This document shows, piece after piece, positions 38,820-45,948 of a stretch of 45,948 bases of DNA (position 1 is its first letter; every line of letters starts with the position of its first letter). Source of the DNA: Candidatus Methylomirabilis sp. (GTDB taxonomy: Bacteria; Oederibacteriota; PGYV01; DYJU01); NCBI GenBank assembly GCA_020722985.1, contig DYJU01000007.1, forward strand, positions 1 to 45,948. Direction: 5' to 3'. The position numbers and the translations under genes are program-made. The notes beneath the pieces were generated by a model that searched no databases, was not told the DNA's origin, and saw nothing but the letters and a program-made list of their open reading frames with translations.

Positions 38820-38950
38820 CAAGTTTGATTTGATAGGCTTATTTAACAGAAAGAATATAAGATAAAGAATATCGTTTGTCTGACTTTGTAATGACAAAGC
38901 GAAAAATTTATATATGAACTAATTTTGTTCTAACGATGACAAAATTAGTA
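38820..38950 (+). repeat. Copy E: right-hand remnant of the MITE-like repeat
   Basis: From CAAGTTTGATTTGATAGGC to the degenerate end GATGACAAAATTAGTA it aligns with the right half of copy D (CAAGATTGCTTTGTCAGGC to the terminal repeat). The left half is missing. It lies between the beta-CASP gene and the ftsE promoter. Confidence 0.6.
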
Positions 38951-38985
38951 TTGATATATATGTAATGGACTTTCATTTAACTGAT

Positions 38986-39014
38986 TTGCATTTGTAAAAA
39001 TAATTTGCTAATAT
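38986..39014 (+). promoter_or_regulatory. Promoter of ftsE-ftsX, in repeat-associated DNA
   Basis: TTGCAT (38986-38991), a 17-bp spacer and TAATAT (39009-39014) lie 45 bp before ftsE. The 26 bases at 38975-39000, which include the -35 element, are identical to 17896-17921 inside repeat copy C. There the same 17-bp spacing leads to TATATT. The promoter therefore seems to travel with the repeat DNA. Confidence 0.5.
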
Positions 39015-39058
39015 AGTGATTGTGAAAATTTAAAATTATTATTATAGAGAGAAAATAA

Positions 39059-39724
39059 ATGATAAAATTTAATCATGTTTTTAAAATTTATGAAAAGAAT
39101 ATAAAAGCACTTGATGATATAAATTTTTCAGTAAAAAAAGGCGAATTTGTTTTTATAACAGGCCCTTCTGGTGCAGGAAAAACAACGATCTTAAATTTAT
39201 TATACAGAGAAGACATTGCTGATATGGGTTCTATTTTTGTAAATAATGAAGATATAGCACATATAAGCGAGCGAAAATTGCCATTTTACAGGCGAAATAT
39301 AGGTTTTGTTTTTCAGGATTTTAAATTATTATTTGATAGGACAATTTATGACAACATTGCTTTACCACTTGTTATAACAAAAACAGACAAAAAATTTATT
39401 AAAAATAAGGTTGAAGAATATATTGAAAAAACAGGACTCTCAGGTAAGGAAAATTTAACACCCTGGCATTTATCAGGTGGCGAAAAACAAAAGGTTGCGA
39501 TAATAAGAGCGTTTATAATAAATCCTCCATTGATACTTGCAGATGAACCAACAGGAAATTTAGATGATGAAAGTTCGTGGGAAATAATGAAAATGTTTGA
39601 AGAGATAAATAGTAAGGGAACCACCATTTTATTTGCATCGCATAATAAAGAATTAATTCAAAAGATGAAAAAGAGAGTTATAAAATTAGACAAAGGCAGG
39701 ATTATATCAGATGAGAGCGTTTAG
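39059..39724 (+). CDS. ftsE: Cell-division ABC ATPase
   Basis: The cytosolic ATPase half of the FtsEX complex, which triggers peptidoglycan hydrolysis at the septum. Walker A GPSGAGKT is at residues 38-45. Q-loop FVFQDFKLL, signature LSGGEKQK and Walker B ILADEPTGNLD follow in order. The length of 221 residues matches FtsE. The related LolD/MacB-type ATPases are excluded by the overlap (14 nt) with an ftsX gene. The start follows a weak GAGAG site. Confidence 0.94.
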   Translation: MIKFNHVFKIYEKNIKALDDINFSVKKGEFVFITGPSGAGKTTILNLLYREDIADMGSIFVNNEDIAHISERKLPFYRRNIGFVFQDFKLLFDRTIYDNIALPLVITKTDKKFIKNKVEEYIEKTGLSGKENLTPWHLSGGEKQKVAIIRAFIINPPLILADEPTGNLDDESSWEIMKMFEEINSKGTTILFASHNKELIQKMKKRVIKLDKGRIISDESV

Positions 39725-40592
39725 AGAAGTTTTATTAAATTTTAAAAAAAGTGGATTTATGAGTTTAATTTCTATTGGCACAATAGCAATTACAATAATA
39801 ATTTTAGGAAACTATTTCATTGTAAATAAGGGAATTAATTATTTTTTATTAAAAGTAGAAAATAAGATAGAAATAGTTGTTTTTTTAAAGGAAGGTTATG
39901 ATTTTGATAAAATAAAAAATACAATAATAGAATTAGAATCATTAATAGAGGCAGAAAATATAAAATTTATTTCTAAAGACGATGCATATCAGGATTTTAT
40001 TAAGGATAAAGAAATATTAACGATATTACAAAGTTTTGAGAAAAATCCTTTACCAGATTCCATAAAAATAAAATTAAAAAGATATACTCAAAAAAATATT
40101 GAAAAAATTATTAACATTTTAAAGTCAAAAGAAGGTATAGAAGAGATACAGTATGGCGGAAAGGAAATTGAAAATCTGATAAATATACTAAATGTAATAA
40201 AGATAATCACGGCAATTATAGGAATAATTTTTGTTATTTCATCTTTGCTTGTGGTTTCAAATATTATTAAATTGACAATATATGCAAGGCGTCAGGATAT
40301 TTATATTTTTAAGATGGTAGGGGCTACAAATTTTTTTATAAAAATTCCATTTGTGCTGGAAGGTATCGTCCATGGATTTTTTGGGGGGGCAATTGGCTGG
40401 GCAGTTTTGTATGTGATTATAAATATACTTTTAACAGAAATAAAAAAAGAAACAGGACTTGATTTCTCTAAGTTTTACCTTTTTACTCCTGCCTTTTTTT
40501 CAATTAATTTTTTAATTGAATCTTTAACTGCTGGTATTTTACTCGGGTTTTCAGGAAGTATTTTATCCCTAGGCAATATTAAAGAAAAATGA
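39711..40592 (+). CDS. ftsX: Cell-division membrane protein
   Basis: The permease-fold partner of FtsE that carries the signal across the inner membrane. The first membrane helix is at about residues 18-38 (LISIGTIAITIIILGNYF). A periplasmic domain of about 110 residues follows, containing the PLPDSIKI motif common in FtsX. Three more helices lie near 165-190, 222-245 and 264-285. The length of 293 is normal. It overlaps ftsE by 14 nt and the next gene by 4 nt (ATGA), so the three proteins are translationally coupled. Confidence 0.92.
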   Translation: MRAFREVLLNFKKSGFMSLISIGTIAITIIILGNYFIVNKGINYFLLKVENKIEIVVFLKEGYDFDKIKNTIIELESLIEAENIKFISKDDAYQDFIKDKEILTILQSFEKNPLPDSIKIKLKRYTQKNIEKIINILKSKEGIEEIQYGGKEIENLINILNVIKIITAIIGIIFVISSLLVVSNIIKLTIYARRQDIYIFKMVGATNFFIKIPFVLEGIVHGFFGGAIGWAVLYVIINILLTEIKKETGLDFSKFYLFTPAFFSINFLIESLTAGILLGFSGSILSLGNIKEK

Positions 40593-41767
40593 AAAAATTT
40601 TTTTATTTTTTATTTATATTTTTAACTTTATATATATATACCACCGGTATTGTTATAAAAGAAGAAGAAAAAAATTATAAACAATATTTATCTGAAACTA
40701 AAAATCAATTAAATAATATAAGAAAAAAAATAGAAGAAGAAAGAAAAAATATAAATAAAGAAAGAATAAAAGAAAAAACAACAGCGCAATATTTGCGCAG
40801 ATTAGAAAAAGAAATAGATATTACAAAAAAAGAATTAACTGTTTTTGATAATAATATAAAAGTTTTAAATGATATGATTTTAAATATAGAGAAAGACATT
40901 AAGGCAAAAGAAAAATTTATAAAAGAAAAAGAAGTAAATGTGAAAGAAATATTGACAAAATATTATAAAAATAAAAGCAGAGAATATTTTGACCTTTTAT
41001 TTAAATCTAAAAATTTAAATGAGTTTATAGTGCGGTATAAATTTTATAAAATTTTAACTAAAAAAAATATATCAGATATTGAAAGTTATAAAATAATAAT
41101 TGAAAAATTAAAAGAAGAAAGAGATGCGCTGTTTGATTATAAAAAAGAAATTACAGAATTAAAAACATTGAAAAAAAATGAGTTTAAAAAATATAAAAAT
41201 CAAAAATGGGAAAAAATTGTTTTGTTAAAAAGTATAAAAAAAAATATAACTAAAAGTCGGGAAGTTTTAGAAGAATTAAGGAAAAACGAAAAAAAACTAA
41301 ATCAATTTATAAACAAATTGCAAATTTCTGTTGAATTAGAAGATAAAGAAGCAAAAGAAGCATTTGCGGGTTATAAAGGGAGATTCCCATGGCCCGTTGA
41401 TTCACACAAAATACTCGCTGGTTTTGGGTATTATAATCATCCCAAATTTAAAAGTAAAGTTTTGAGCAATGGAATACATATTGCCGAAAGATACGGAGCA
41501 CCAGTTTATTCAGTATTTAAAGGTATAATAAAATATGCAGATTGGTTTGAAGGATATGGCAAAATGATAATAATAGATCATGGCGGTGGCTATTTTTCAA
41601 TATATGCACATCTTTCTGAATTTTGTGTTCAGGAAGGTGATAAAGTGAATATAAAAAGTTTAATAGGAAAAATAGGTGATACGGAATCATTTTGGGGAAA
41701 TGAACTTTATTTTGAGTTAAGAGAAAGAACAAAACCATTAAATCCAATAAAATATTTAAGTAAATAA
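40589..41767 (+). CDS. EnvC-like amidase activator with coiled coil and degenerate LytM domain
   Basis: Residues 1-18 are a signal peptide or anchor. Residues 20-255 form a long Lys/Glu-rich coiled coil, and residues 265-392 a LytM/M23 domain (HGGGYFSIYAHLSEF and LYFELRERTKPLNPIKYL). In active M23 enzymes zinc is held by His in HxGxD and by HxH. Here the first motif reads NGIHIAERYG (Asp and first His gone) and the last is LYFEL, not HxHFEI. Loss of zinc ligands is the hallmark of EnvC, which does not cut but activates amidases when FtsEX signals. The gene order ftsE-ftsX-this fits that role exactly. Confidence 0.85.
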   Translation: MKKFFYFLFIFLTLYIYTTGIVIKEEEKNYKQYLSETKNQLNNIRKKIEEERKNINKERIKEKTTAQYLRRLEKEIDITKKELTVFDNNIKVLNDMILNIEKDIKAKEKFIKEKEVNVKEILTKYYKNKSREYFDLLFKSKNLNEFIVRYKFYKILTKKNISDIESYKIIIEKLKEERDALFDYKKEITELKTLKKNEFKKYKNQKWEKIVLLKSIKKNITKSREVLEELRKNEKKLNQFINKLQISVELEDKEAKEAFAGYKGRFPWPVDSHKILAGFGYYNHPKFKSKVLSNGIHIAERYGAPVYSVFKGIIKYADWFEGYGKMIIIDHGGGYFSIYAHLSEFCVQEGDKVNIKSLIGKIGDTESFWGNELYFELRERTKPLNPIKYLSK

Positions 41768-41992
41768 ATTGCCAGATGGCAAATGCTGGATAAAAAATGT
41801 TTAAAGTTCAAAGTTTAATGTGCAAAAGTAAAAATAAACATTTATAATTATTGGGAAAGCAAATGAACTCACAGTAATTTTAAACCTAAATTGTGCTAAA
41901 TCTGACAAAAGAATTTTAATTTTTAAAACTGTTGCATTCAAACGTTTTTAAAAACAATATTGCTTCGCTAATATATGCTTTTGACAAAATAC

Positions 41993-42100
41993 TGTTGTCA
42001 TTGCAAGTAAGCCAAAAGAGAAGGGTAGAAAGAAAAATAAATAAAGGGCGTATGAGCCAGACGAAGCAATCTGGCAGTTGAAGAAACGAATCTCACCTAC
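41993..42100 (+). repeat. Copy F: left-centre remnant of the MITE-like repeat
   Basis: GTCATTGCAAGTAAGCCAAAAG through GACGAAGCAATCTGGCAGTTGAAG aligns with the left-middle part of copies A and D. Neither terminal repeat is recognisable. The rest of the gene-free stretch 41768-42268 is A/T-rich; apart from the promoter at 42212-42240 I see nothing else in it. Confidence 0.55.
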
Positions 42101-42211
42101 TGGGGTGAATTAAATACTTTAATTATTACTATTATTTATTTTATAAGGAAGACAGCCTTTTTCAATTATTTTTTTCCTTATATTGCGGCTTTAAGGTAAT
42201 TATAAAAATAT

Positions 42212-42240
42212 TTGACTTTTACATAGTTTTATCGTAAATT
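42212..42240 (+). promoter_or_regulatory. Promoter of the small envelope-protein operon
   Basis: TTGACT (42212-42217), a 17-bp spacer and TAAATT (42235-42240) precede the ATG at 42269. The -10 hexamer and spacing equal those of the ilv operon promoter. Confidence 0.6.
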
Positions 42241-42268
42241 TGCTAAAAAAGGATATAAGGAATAAAAA

Positions 42269-42706
42269 ATGGGATTTGAATTTTTTAAAAATTTATTTAT
42301 TATTTTAATATTAATTTTTCTATCCTGCTCTAACGATAAAAAATTAAAACAGGAATTTGAAAATTATTTAATTGGTGAATGGAAAGACGGTGGAGAACAT
42401 ATATACTTTTCTAAAAATTATGTAAAATATGATTTATATAAGAAAAATTTGTGGTCAATAAGTAAATGGCGTATAATTAAAATAGATAAAAAAAGAAGTT
42501 TGATTTATGTTAATTTTTATGATATAAAACTTACTGAGGATGCAATAAATTTAAATAAAAGATATGGGGTACCTGTTGAGAGTATTTTAAAGCCAGTTAA
42601 TTTTATTTATATTTTTAATGAAAAAAAACAGAAAATTAAAGTATATAAAGGTGGAAATACTCCAGAAAATATTTTGAAAAAAATAAGTGAAAAACAAAAA
42701 CCTTAA
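42269..42706 (+). CDS. Putative lipoprotein of unknown function, 145 aa
   Basis: An N-terminal hydrophobic helix ends in the lipobox LIFLSC with Cys near residue 23, so the mature protein should be lipid-anchored. The remainder is small and basic, with WKDGGEHIYFSKNYVKYDL followed by beta-rich segments, the look of a lipocalin-like or DUF-type small lipoprotein. I know no function. An AAGGA site precedes the ATG. The next gene starts 17 nt later, so the three genes 42269-43902 probably form an operon. Confidence 0.7.
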   Translation: MGFEFFKNLFIILILIFLSCSNDKKLKQEFENYLIGEWKDGGEHIYFSKNYVKYDLYKKNLWSISKWRIIKIDKKRSLIYVNFYDIKLTEDAINLNKRYGVPVESILKPVNFIYIFNEKKQKIKVYKGGNTPENILKKISEKQKP

Positions 42707-42723
42707 AAAAAGGAGGTATCAAA

Positions 42724-43140
42724 ATGAATGATTTTGGTATGGCATTAGCAATTTCATGGAAAATTATAGAATCCTTACTTTTAGCGCTCATAGTCGCAGG
42801 TAGTATTTATTTATGTATTATTTATTTTTTTGAAAAAAAACAAGAAGAAGGAAGAAAAAATGAAAAAGAAATACTGGAATTTGAAAGAAAAGCAGCCAAT
42901 TTTACAAAAAATTTAATCTGGATATTTGCAATTTTGATTTTTATCGGGTTGTTTGGAAAAACGCCTATAATAGGTAAAATTATGCTAATATTAACAGCAG
43001 GGTCAATTGTGGCTTCAAACCTTGCTGTTTTACTTAAAAAGGTATTTGGTTTAGAAAAAGAGGGCGGAAATTTCTGGGTGTTATTTGTAATTTTTTACTG
43101 TATTATAATGTATGTACTTATTGACGAAATAATAAAATAA
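42724..43140 (+). CDS. Small membrane protein of unknown function, 138 aa
   Basis: Four hydrophobic segments are visible: about residues 8-34 (ISWKIIESLLLALIVAGSIY, then the next helix turn), 62-78, 83-103 and 117-136. Between the first and second lies a charged cytosolic loop (KKQEEGRKNEKEILEFERK). There is no signal peptide and I recognise no family. AAAGGAGGT gives a strong RBS. It is flanked by two lipoprotein genes, so it may serve the same envelope function. Confidence 0.7.
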   Translation: MNDFGMALAISWKIIESLLLALIVAGSIYLCIIYFFEKKQEEGRKNEKEILEFERKAANFTKNLIWIFAILIFIGLFGKTPIIGKIMLILTAGSIVASNLAVLLKKVFGLEKEGGNFWVLFVIFYCIIMYVLIDEIIK

Positions 43141-43155
43141 ATTTAGGATTTTTTA

Positions 43156-43902
43156 ATGCTAAAAAAAATTATTATTGTAAATTCGTTTTTTTTATTTTTT
43201 TCTTGCACAACAGTTATTGTTCAAAGGGATATAAATGAAGATTATTATTATGCTGAAACAGGTCCTGTAAAAAACGTAATAATCTTAAAAGTTGTAAATA
43301 ATAATTATTATTTTTATAAAGAAAGTAAAGAAATCGCAGTTTGGGTTTTTACTGATGATGCTAAAATAATTAAAAAAGGAGAAATAATTAATGGTGTAGT
43401 TGTCAGATATTTTGATAATGGTAAAATTATGTGGAAAATAAACTATAAAAATAATTTCAGGCATGGTCTTTTTATATCTTATTATGAAACAGGTGAAATT
43501 CAGGAAGAAATAAATTATGAAAAAGATAAAAAACAGGGTTTTTACAAAAAATATGACATTAAAGGAAATGTTGTTGAAAGAGGTAATTATAAAGATAATC
43601 AAAAAGAAGTTTTATATATTAAGCAGAAAGAAGATAAAGATAAGAATTTGAAAGAAAAGGAAAAAAAAGAAACGAAAAAGGAAATTAAAGTACAGGTAGA
43701 GGAGAAAAAAGAAAATATTATGGATAAAGCAGTTATAAAAAAGGAAAATGAAATAAAAAAAGAAGATAAAACGTATGAAGAAATAGAAAAAAATTTGCAG
43801 AATAAAGAAGAAAAAAAGTCGGAAAATAATAAAGATATAAAACAAGAAAAAAGTGTTGAAAAAAATGAAATAAAAAATGAGGAAAAAAGGAAAATAAAAT
43901 AG
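43156..43902 (+). CDS. Lipoprotein with MORN/YwqK-like repeats and a charged tail, 248 aa
   Basis: Lipobox LFFSC with Cys at about residue 17. Residues 70-160 hold repeats of the form YFDNGKIMWKINYKNN..HG, YYETGEIQEEINYEKDKKQG and YDIKGNVVERGNYKDN, the MORN_2 (YwqK antitoxin-like) pattern. Residues 165-248 are almost pure Lys/Glu/Asn/Ile and would form a long charged coil. The stop TAG 43900-43902 is followed in frame by 12 more codons of the same composition before another TAG at 43939-43941, so the tail may once have been longer. The function is unknown; the cell-surface location is inferred. Confidence 0.7.
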   Translation: MLKKIIIVNSFFLFFSCTTVIVQRDINEDYYYAETGPVKNVIILKVVNNNYYFYKESKEIAVWVFTDDAKIIKKGEIINGVVVRYFDNGKIMWKINYKNNFRHGLFISYYETGEIQEEINYEKDKKQGFYKKYDIKGNVVERGNYKDNQKEVLYIKQKEDKDKNLKEKEKKETKKEIKVQVEEKKENIMDKAVIKKENEIKKEDKTYEEIEKNLQNKEEKKSENNKDIKQEKSVEKNEIKNEEKRKIK

Positions 43903-44002
43903 AAAAATAAGAAAGATACTGAAAAAGCAATAAAAAATTAGATGGGGATAAAAGGGATAAAATAAAAATTCAACTATCAGGAGAAATTTGTAAAAGTTTA
44001 GC

Positions 44003-44537
44003 GTAATAGTTCTGCCCCCGTAATCTTTAAGTCCGACTACAAAAACTCAGCTATTTATAAAAAATTTTTGAAGGTGTTTTTGCAAGAAGGAAGCCGAAAG
44101 AAAAGTTGAGAATGGGAAATAAATTTAACAGGAGGATAAAAATTGTAATAGTTTAGCCATTGGTAGAACAAATTAATCATTAAATTTTTTATTTGTCATT
44201 GCGAAGTCAGGCGAACGAGTCCCTTTATCTTCTATTACACCGTTATTTGAGCCTGACAAAGCAATCTTGCTTTTGTTACCAATACTTTTTTCTCTTGTCT
44301 TCTTTTGTTTTTCAACTGCGAGATTGCTTCGTCTGCCTCATACACCCTTATTTTTCTTTCTACAATTTTTTTTCGGCTTCCTCGCAATGACAGCGTTTTT
44401 CAAGTGTTTTCTATAAATATCTAAACTTTTACAAGAGAACTCCTTGTGGCTGAACTATTACTAAAAATTATCATTCGTTTGATTTTAAAATGACCAAGCG
44501 AAAAATTTATATCTGGACAAATTTTGTAAACTATTAC
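44003..44537 (+). repeat. Copy G of the MITE-like repeat, split by copy H
   Basis: The left part (44003-44144, starting GTAATAGTTCTGCCCCC and containing AGGAAGCCGAAAG) and the right part (44462-44537, ending GTAAACTATTAC) belong to one + strand element. A second element in the opposite orientation is inserted between them. Removing that insertion leaves about 210 bp, so copy G was already internally deleted. Confidence 0.65.
44145..44461 (-). mobile_element. Copy H: intact MITE-like element, 317 bp, with 8-bp target duplication
   Basis: The ends GTAATAGTTTAGCCA (44145 onward) and the reverse complement GTAATAGTTCAGCCA (ending 44461) form a 15-bp terminal inverted repeat with one mismatch. 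TAAAAATT stands directly outside both ends (44137-44144 and 44462-44469), a perfect 8-bp target site duplication. There is no transposase, so the element must have been moved in trans. An internal imperfect inverted repeat of 19 positions (AGGCAGACGAAGCAATCT against AGATTGCTTTGTCAGGCTC) could form a large hairpin. A 65-codon ORF across it is not a gene. Confidence 0.85.
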
Positions 44538-44553
44538 ACAAATTTTATAAAAT

Positions 44554-44588
44554 AAAAAAGGCAACCAGAAAATTCAGTTGCCTTTTTT
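44554..44588. terminator. Bidirectional intrinsic terminator after the tRNA genes
   Basis: GGCAAC (44560-44565) pairs with GTTGCC (44577-44582) around an 11-nt loop. An A run lies before and a T run after, so it works as a terminator on both strands. On the minus strand it ends the tRNA-Leu/tRNA-fMet transcript. Confidence 0.8.
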
Positions 44589-44591
44589 ATA

Positions 44592-44666
44592 TGGTTGCGG
44601 GGGTTGGATTTGAACCAACGACCTCTGGGTTATGAGCCCAACGAGCTACCACTGCTCCACCCCGCG
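44592..44666 (-). tRNA. Initiator tRNA-fMet (CAT)
   Basis: A 75-nt cloverleaf including an encoded CCA. The anticodon CAT is at 44632-44634 on the complementary strand. Initiator marks are the unpaired C1-A72 at the top of the acceptor stem (CGCGGGG against CCCCGCA) and three G-C pairs in the anticodon stem (GGGCTCATAACCC). It lies 22 nt downstream of tRNA-Leu. Confidence 0.95.
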
Positions 44667-44688
44667 TCTGTATCTTTAATTATACCTT

Positions 44689-44777
44689 TGGTGCCGGGAG
44701 CCGGAGTTGAACCGGCATGGAGGGTAAGCTCCCGTGGATTTTAAGTCCACTACGTCTACCAATTTCGTCATCCCGGC
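44689..44777 (-). tRNA. tRNA-Leu (TAA)
   Basis: An 89-nt class II tRNA with acceptor stem GCCGGGA/TCCCGGC and encoded CCA. The anticodon stem is GTGGA/TCCAC around CTTAAAA (anticodon TAA, complement at 44741-44743). A long variable arm (GGGAGCTTACCCTCC) is typical of leucine tRNAs. It precedes tRNA-fMet in one transcript. Confidence 0.95.
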
Positions 44778-44791
44778 TAAATTCGGTAAAA

Positions 44792-44819
44792 ATTATAACA
44801 GATAATTTTTTAGTGTCAA
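44792..44819 (-). promoter_or_regulatory. Promoter of the tRNA-Leu/tRNA-fMet operon
   Basis: Read on the minus strand: TTGACA (44814-44819), a 16-bp spacer and TATAAT (44792-44797). Both hexamers are perfect, as is common for stable-RNA genes. Confidence 0.8.
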
Positions 44820-44901
44820 GAATTTAATAAAAATTTATAATTTACTTTTTAAAATAAATCTTAATAATTTCTATTTATTATATATTATATACGCTTAAAT
44901 G

Positions 44902-44993
44902 AAATCATTGTAAAAGGCAATATCGTTTCGTCAAAATCAGTAATTTTAGCTTTATTATTTTATATTAATTTTTTTTCTTCCTTACAATGATTT
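44902..44993. repeat. Inverted repeat of unknown role between tRNA-Leu and the YjbQ gene
   Basis: AAATCATTGTAA (44902-44913) recurs as its exact reverse complement at 44982-44993, 68 nt apart. The span is A/T-rich with no ORF. Apart from this and the tRNA promoter I see nothing in the gene-free stretch 44778-45125. Confidence 0.4.
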
Positions 44994-45125
44994 TATTTTT
45001 AGACATTGAGCATTGAACATTATTTTAACCAATAAACAGCCATAAATCGCATAAATTATTTCTATATTGCAACGATATATTTTTTATGAGAATATATTTA
45101 AAAAATTAATTTAAGGAGTAAAATT

Positions 45126-45551
45126 ATGGTAAAAACAGAAACACTAACATTTAATACTTCGGGAAATACTGATATTATAGATATAACTGATAAAATTGAT
45201 AAAATTATTAAAGAATCAGATATAAAAAGTGGCATTGTTACTGTTTTTGTTCCTGGTTCAACAGGCGGTCTTACAACAGTAGAATATGAGCCGGGATTGA
45301 TAAAAGATTTAAAAGATGTTTTTGAAGAATTATTTCCGTACAGGGCAAATTGGGCACATAATGCAACCTGGGGAGATGGGAATGGGGCATCACATGTAAG
45401 GGCATCTATTTTAGGACCTTCTATTACCATTCCTTTTGTTGATGGTGAGATGACACTTGGAACCTGGCAACAAATTATTTTTATTGATTTTGATATAAGA
45501 CCGAGGACAAGAAAATTGATACTCCAGATTGTCGGCGAAAAGGAAAAGTAA
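45126..45551 (+). CDS. YjbQ / UPF0047 family protein (secondary thiamine-phosphate synthase-like)
   Basis: The whole 141-residue length matches the YjbQ/UPF0047 family: VTVFVPGSTGGLTTVEYEPG, then NATWGDGNGASHVRASILGPS, and the closing TWQQIIFIDFDIRPRTRKL. The conserved His and Glu/Asp residues near the GNGASH segment form its presumed active site. Some family members show weak thiamine-phosphate synthase activity, but the physiological role is unsettled. AAGGAG precedes the ATG with suitable spacing. No thiamine gene lies near; the gene stands alone between tRNA genes and repeats. Confidence 0.9.
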   Translation: MVKTETLTFNTSGNTDIIDITDKIDKIIKESDIKSGIVTVFVPGSTGGLTTVEYEPGLIKDLKDVFEELFPYRANWAHNATWGDGNGASHVRASILGPSITIPFVDGEMTLGTWQQIIFIDFDIRPRTRKLILQIVGEKEK

Positions 45552-45594
45552 GTTATTTTTGTTATTGATTTACCTCTTTATATTTAGTAAGACG

Positions 45595-45830
45595 AATAGT
45601 TCAGTCATCAGAAGTAATTTTTAAAATTTAGATATTTATAGAAAACTATTGAAAACTTATTCTTAGGAAGCCGAAAGATGAGTTCGGAAGGGGAATTAAG
45701 GAAACATAGGATGACGAAGCAATATGGTAGTTAACAACGGTAAAAGAAAAGAAAGCATCAGATAATAAAAGCAAGATTACTTTGTCAGACGAAATTTAAG
45801 ATGTAATAGAAGGTAAAATGATAAGGCGTA
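45595..45830 (+). repeat. Copy I of the MITE-like repeat (right end lost)
   Basis: AATAGTTCAGTCATCAG, then AGGAAGCCGAAAG, GACGAAGCAATATGG and AAGCAAGATTACTTTGTCAG follow the family order. The sequence then decays with no right terminal repeat in this orientation. The right boundary is approximate. Confidence 0.6.
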
Positions 45831-45896
45831 ATGATGAAAACGATAAAAAAAAATTTAGAAAAATTCAACATAGACGTTTTGAAAAATTTATAGAAG

Positions 45897-45948
45897 GTAA
45901 CAGTTTAGCCACTGGTAGAATAAAATTAGTCTATAAATAAATTTTTGT
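45897..45948 (-). repeat. Copy J of the MITE-like repeat, inverted, cut by the window end
   Basis: GTAACAGTTTAGCCACTGG at 45897 is the reverse complement of the family's right terminal repeat. This copy therefore lies on the minus strand and continues beyond the window. Confidence 0.6.

Noticed and set aside
41768-41790. Terminator after the EnvC-like gene
   Set aside because: TTGCC/GGCAA makes only a five-pair stem and no T run follows.
44193-44390. 65-codon ORF between the lipoprotein gene and the tRNAs
   Set aside because: It is the complementary strand of repeat copy H and has no coding features.

Overview
The window is a low-GC (roughly one third G+C), Gram-negative-type bacterial chromosome segment. 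Nearly every gene lies on the + strand; only two tRNAs and some repeats lie on the minus strand. FtsE-FtsX with an EnvC-like activator, an ExbB/ExbD/TonB cluster, a PorV-type outer-membrane protein and lipoproteins show a double-membrane cell. Secreted glycoside hydrolases joined by Thr/Pro linkers, with FlgD-like C-terminal domains, suggest an uncultured polysaccharide degrader. The Elusimicrobia, Goldbacteria or Firestonebacteria-type lineages are my guess, but the phylum cannot be fixed from the sequence.

Region 1 (1-12136) is one long amino-acid operon: ilvD-ilvB-ilvN-ilvC-leuA-leuC-leuD-leuB-asd-purB. It starts with a sigma70-type promoter and a 36-codon leader peptide packed with Ile, Val and Leu codons. 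Mutually exclusive RNA hairpins overlap and follow the leader, which is the layout of a ribosome-stalling attenuator. This is the most interesting regulatory element in the window. The operon makes Leu and Val (and Ile from 2-ketobutyrate), and asd links it to the aspartate family.

Region 2 (12137-18503) holds a small orphan gene, a thioredoxin-like protein, a GH77 4-alpha-glucanotransferase and a frameshifted GH18 chitinase-like gene, separated by copies of an interspersed repeat. Region 3 (18504-27974) encodes two very large exported proteins: a GH8 endoglucanase-like multidomain enzyme and a 1796-residue protein of repeated Ig-like modules.

Region 4 (28033-38799) is a tight envelope cluster (PorV-like, a 1028-residue TPR protein, ExbB, two ExbD, TonB, an OmpA/FlgD-like periplasmic protein and an unknown protein), followed by phosphofructokinase and a beta-CASP metallo-beta-lactamase-fold protein. 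Region 5 (39059-41767) is ftsE-ftsX-envC-like, for division-site peptidoglycan hydrolysis. Region 6 (42269-45551) holds three small envelope genes, a nested repeat insertion, tRNA-fMet and tRNA-Leu with a promoter and terminator, and a YjbQ/UPF0047 protein.

The intergenic spaces are colonised by a MITE-like repeat of about 317 bp with roughly 15-bp imperfect terminal inverted repeats. One copy (44145-44461) sits inside another copy and is flanked by a perfect 8-bp direct repeat, which is direct evidence of transposition.
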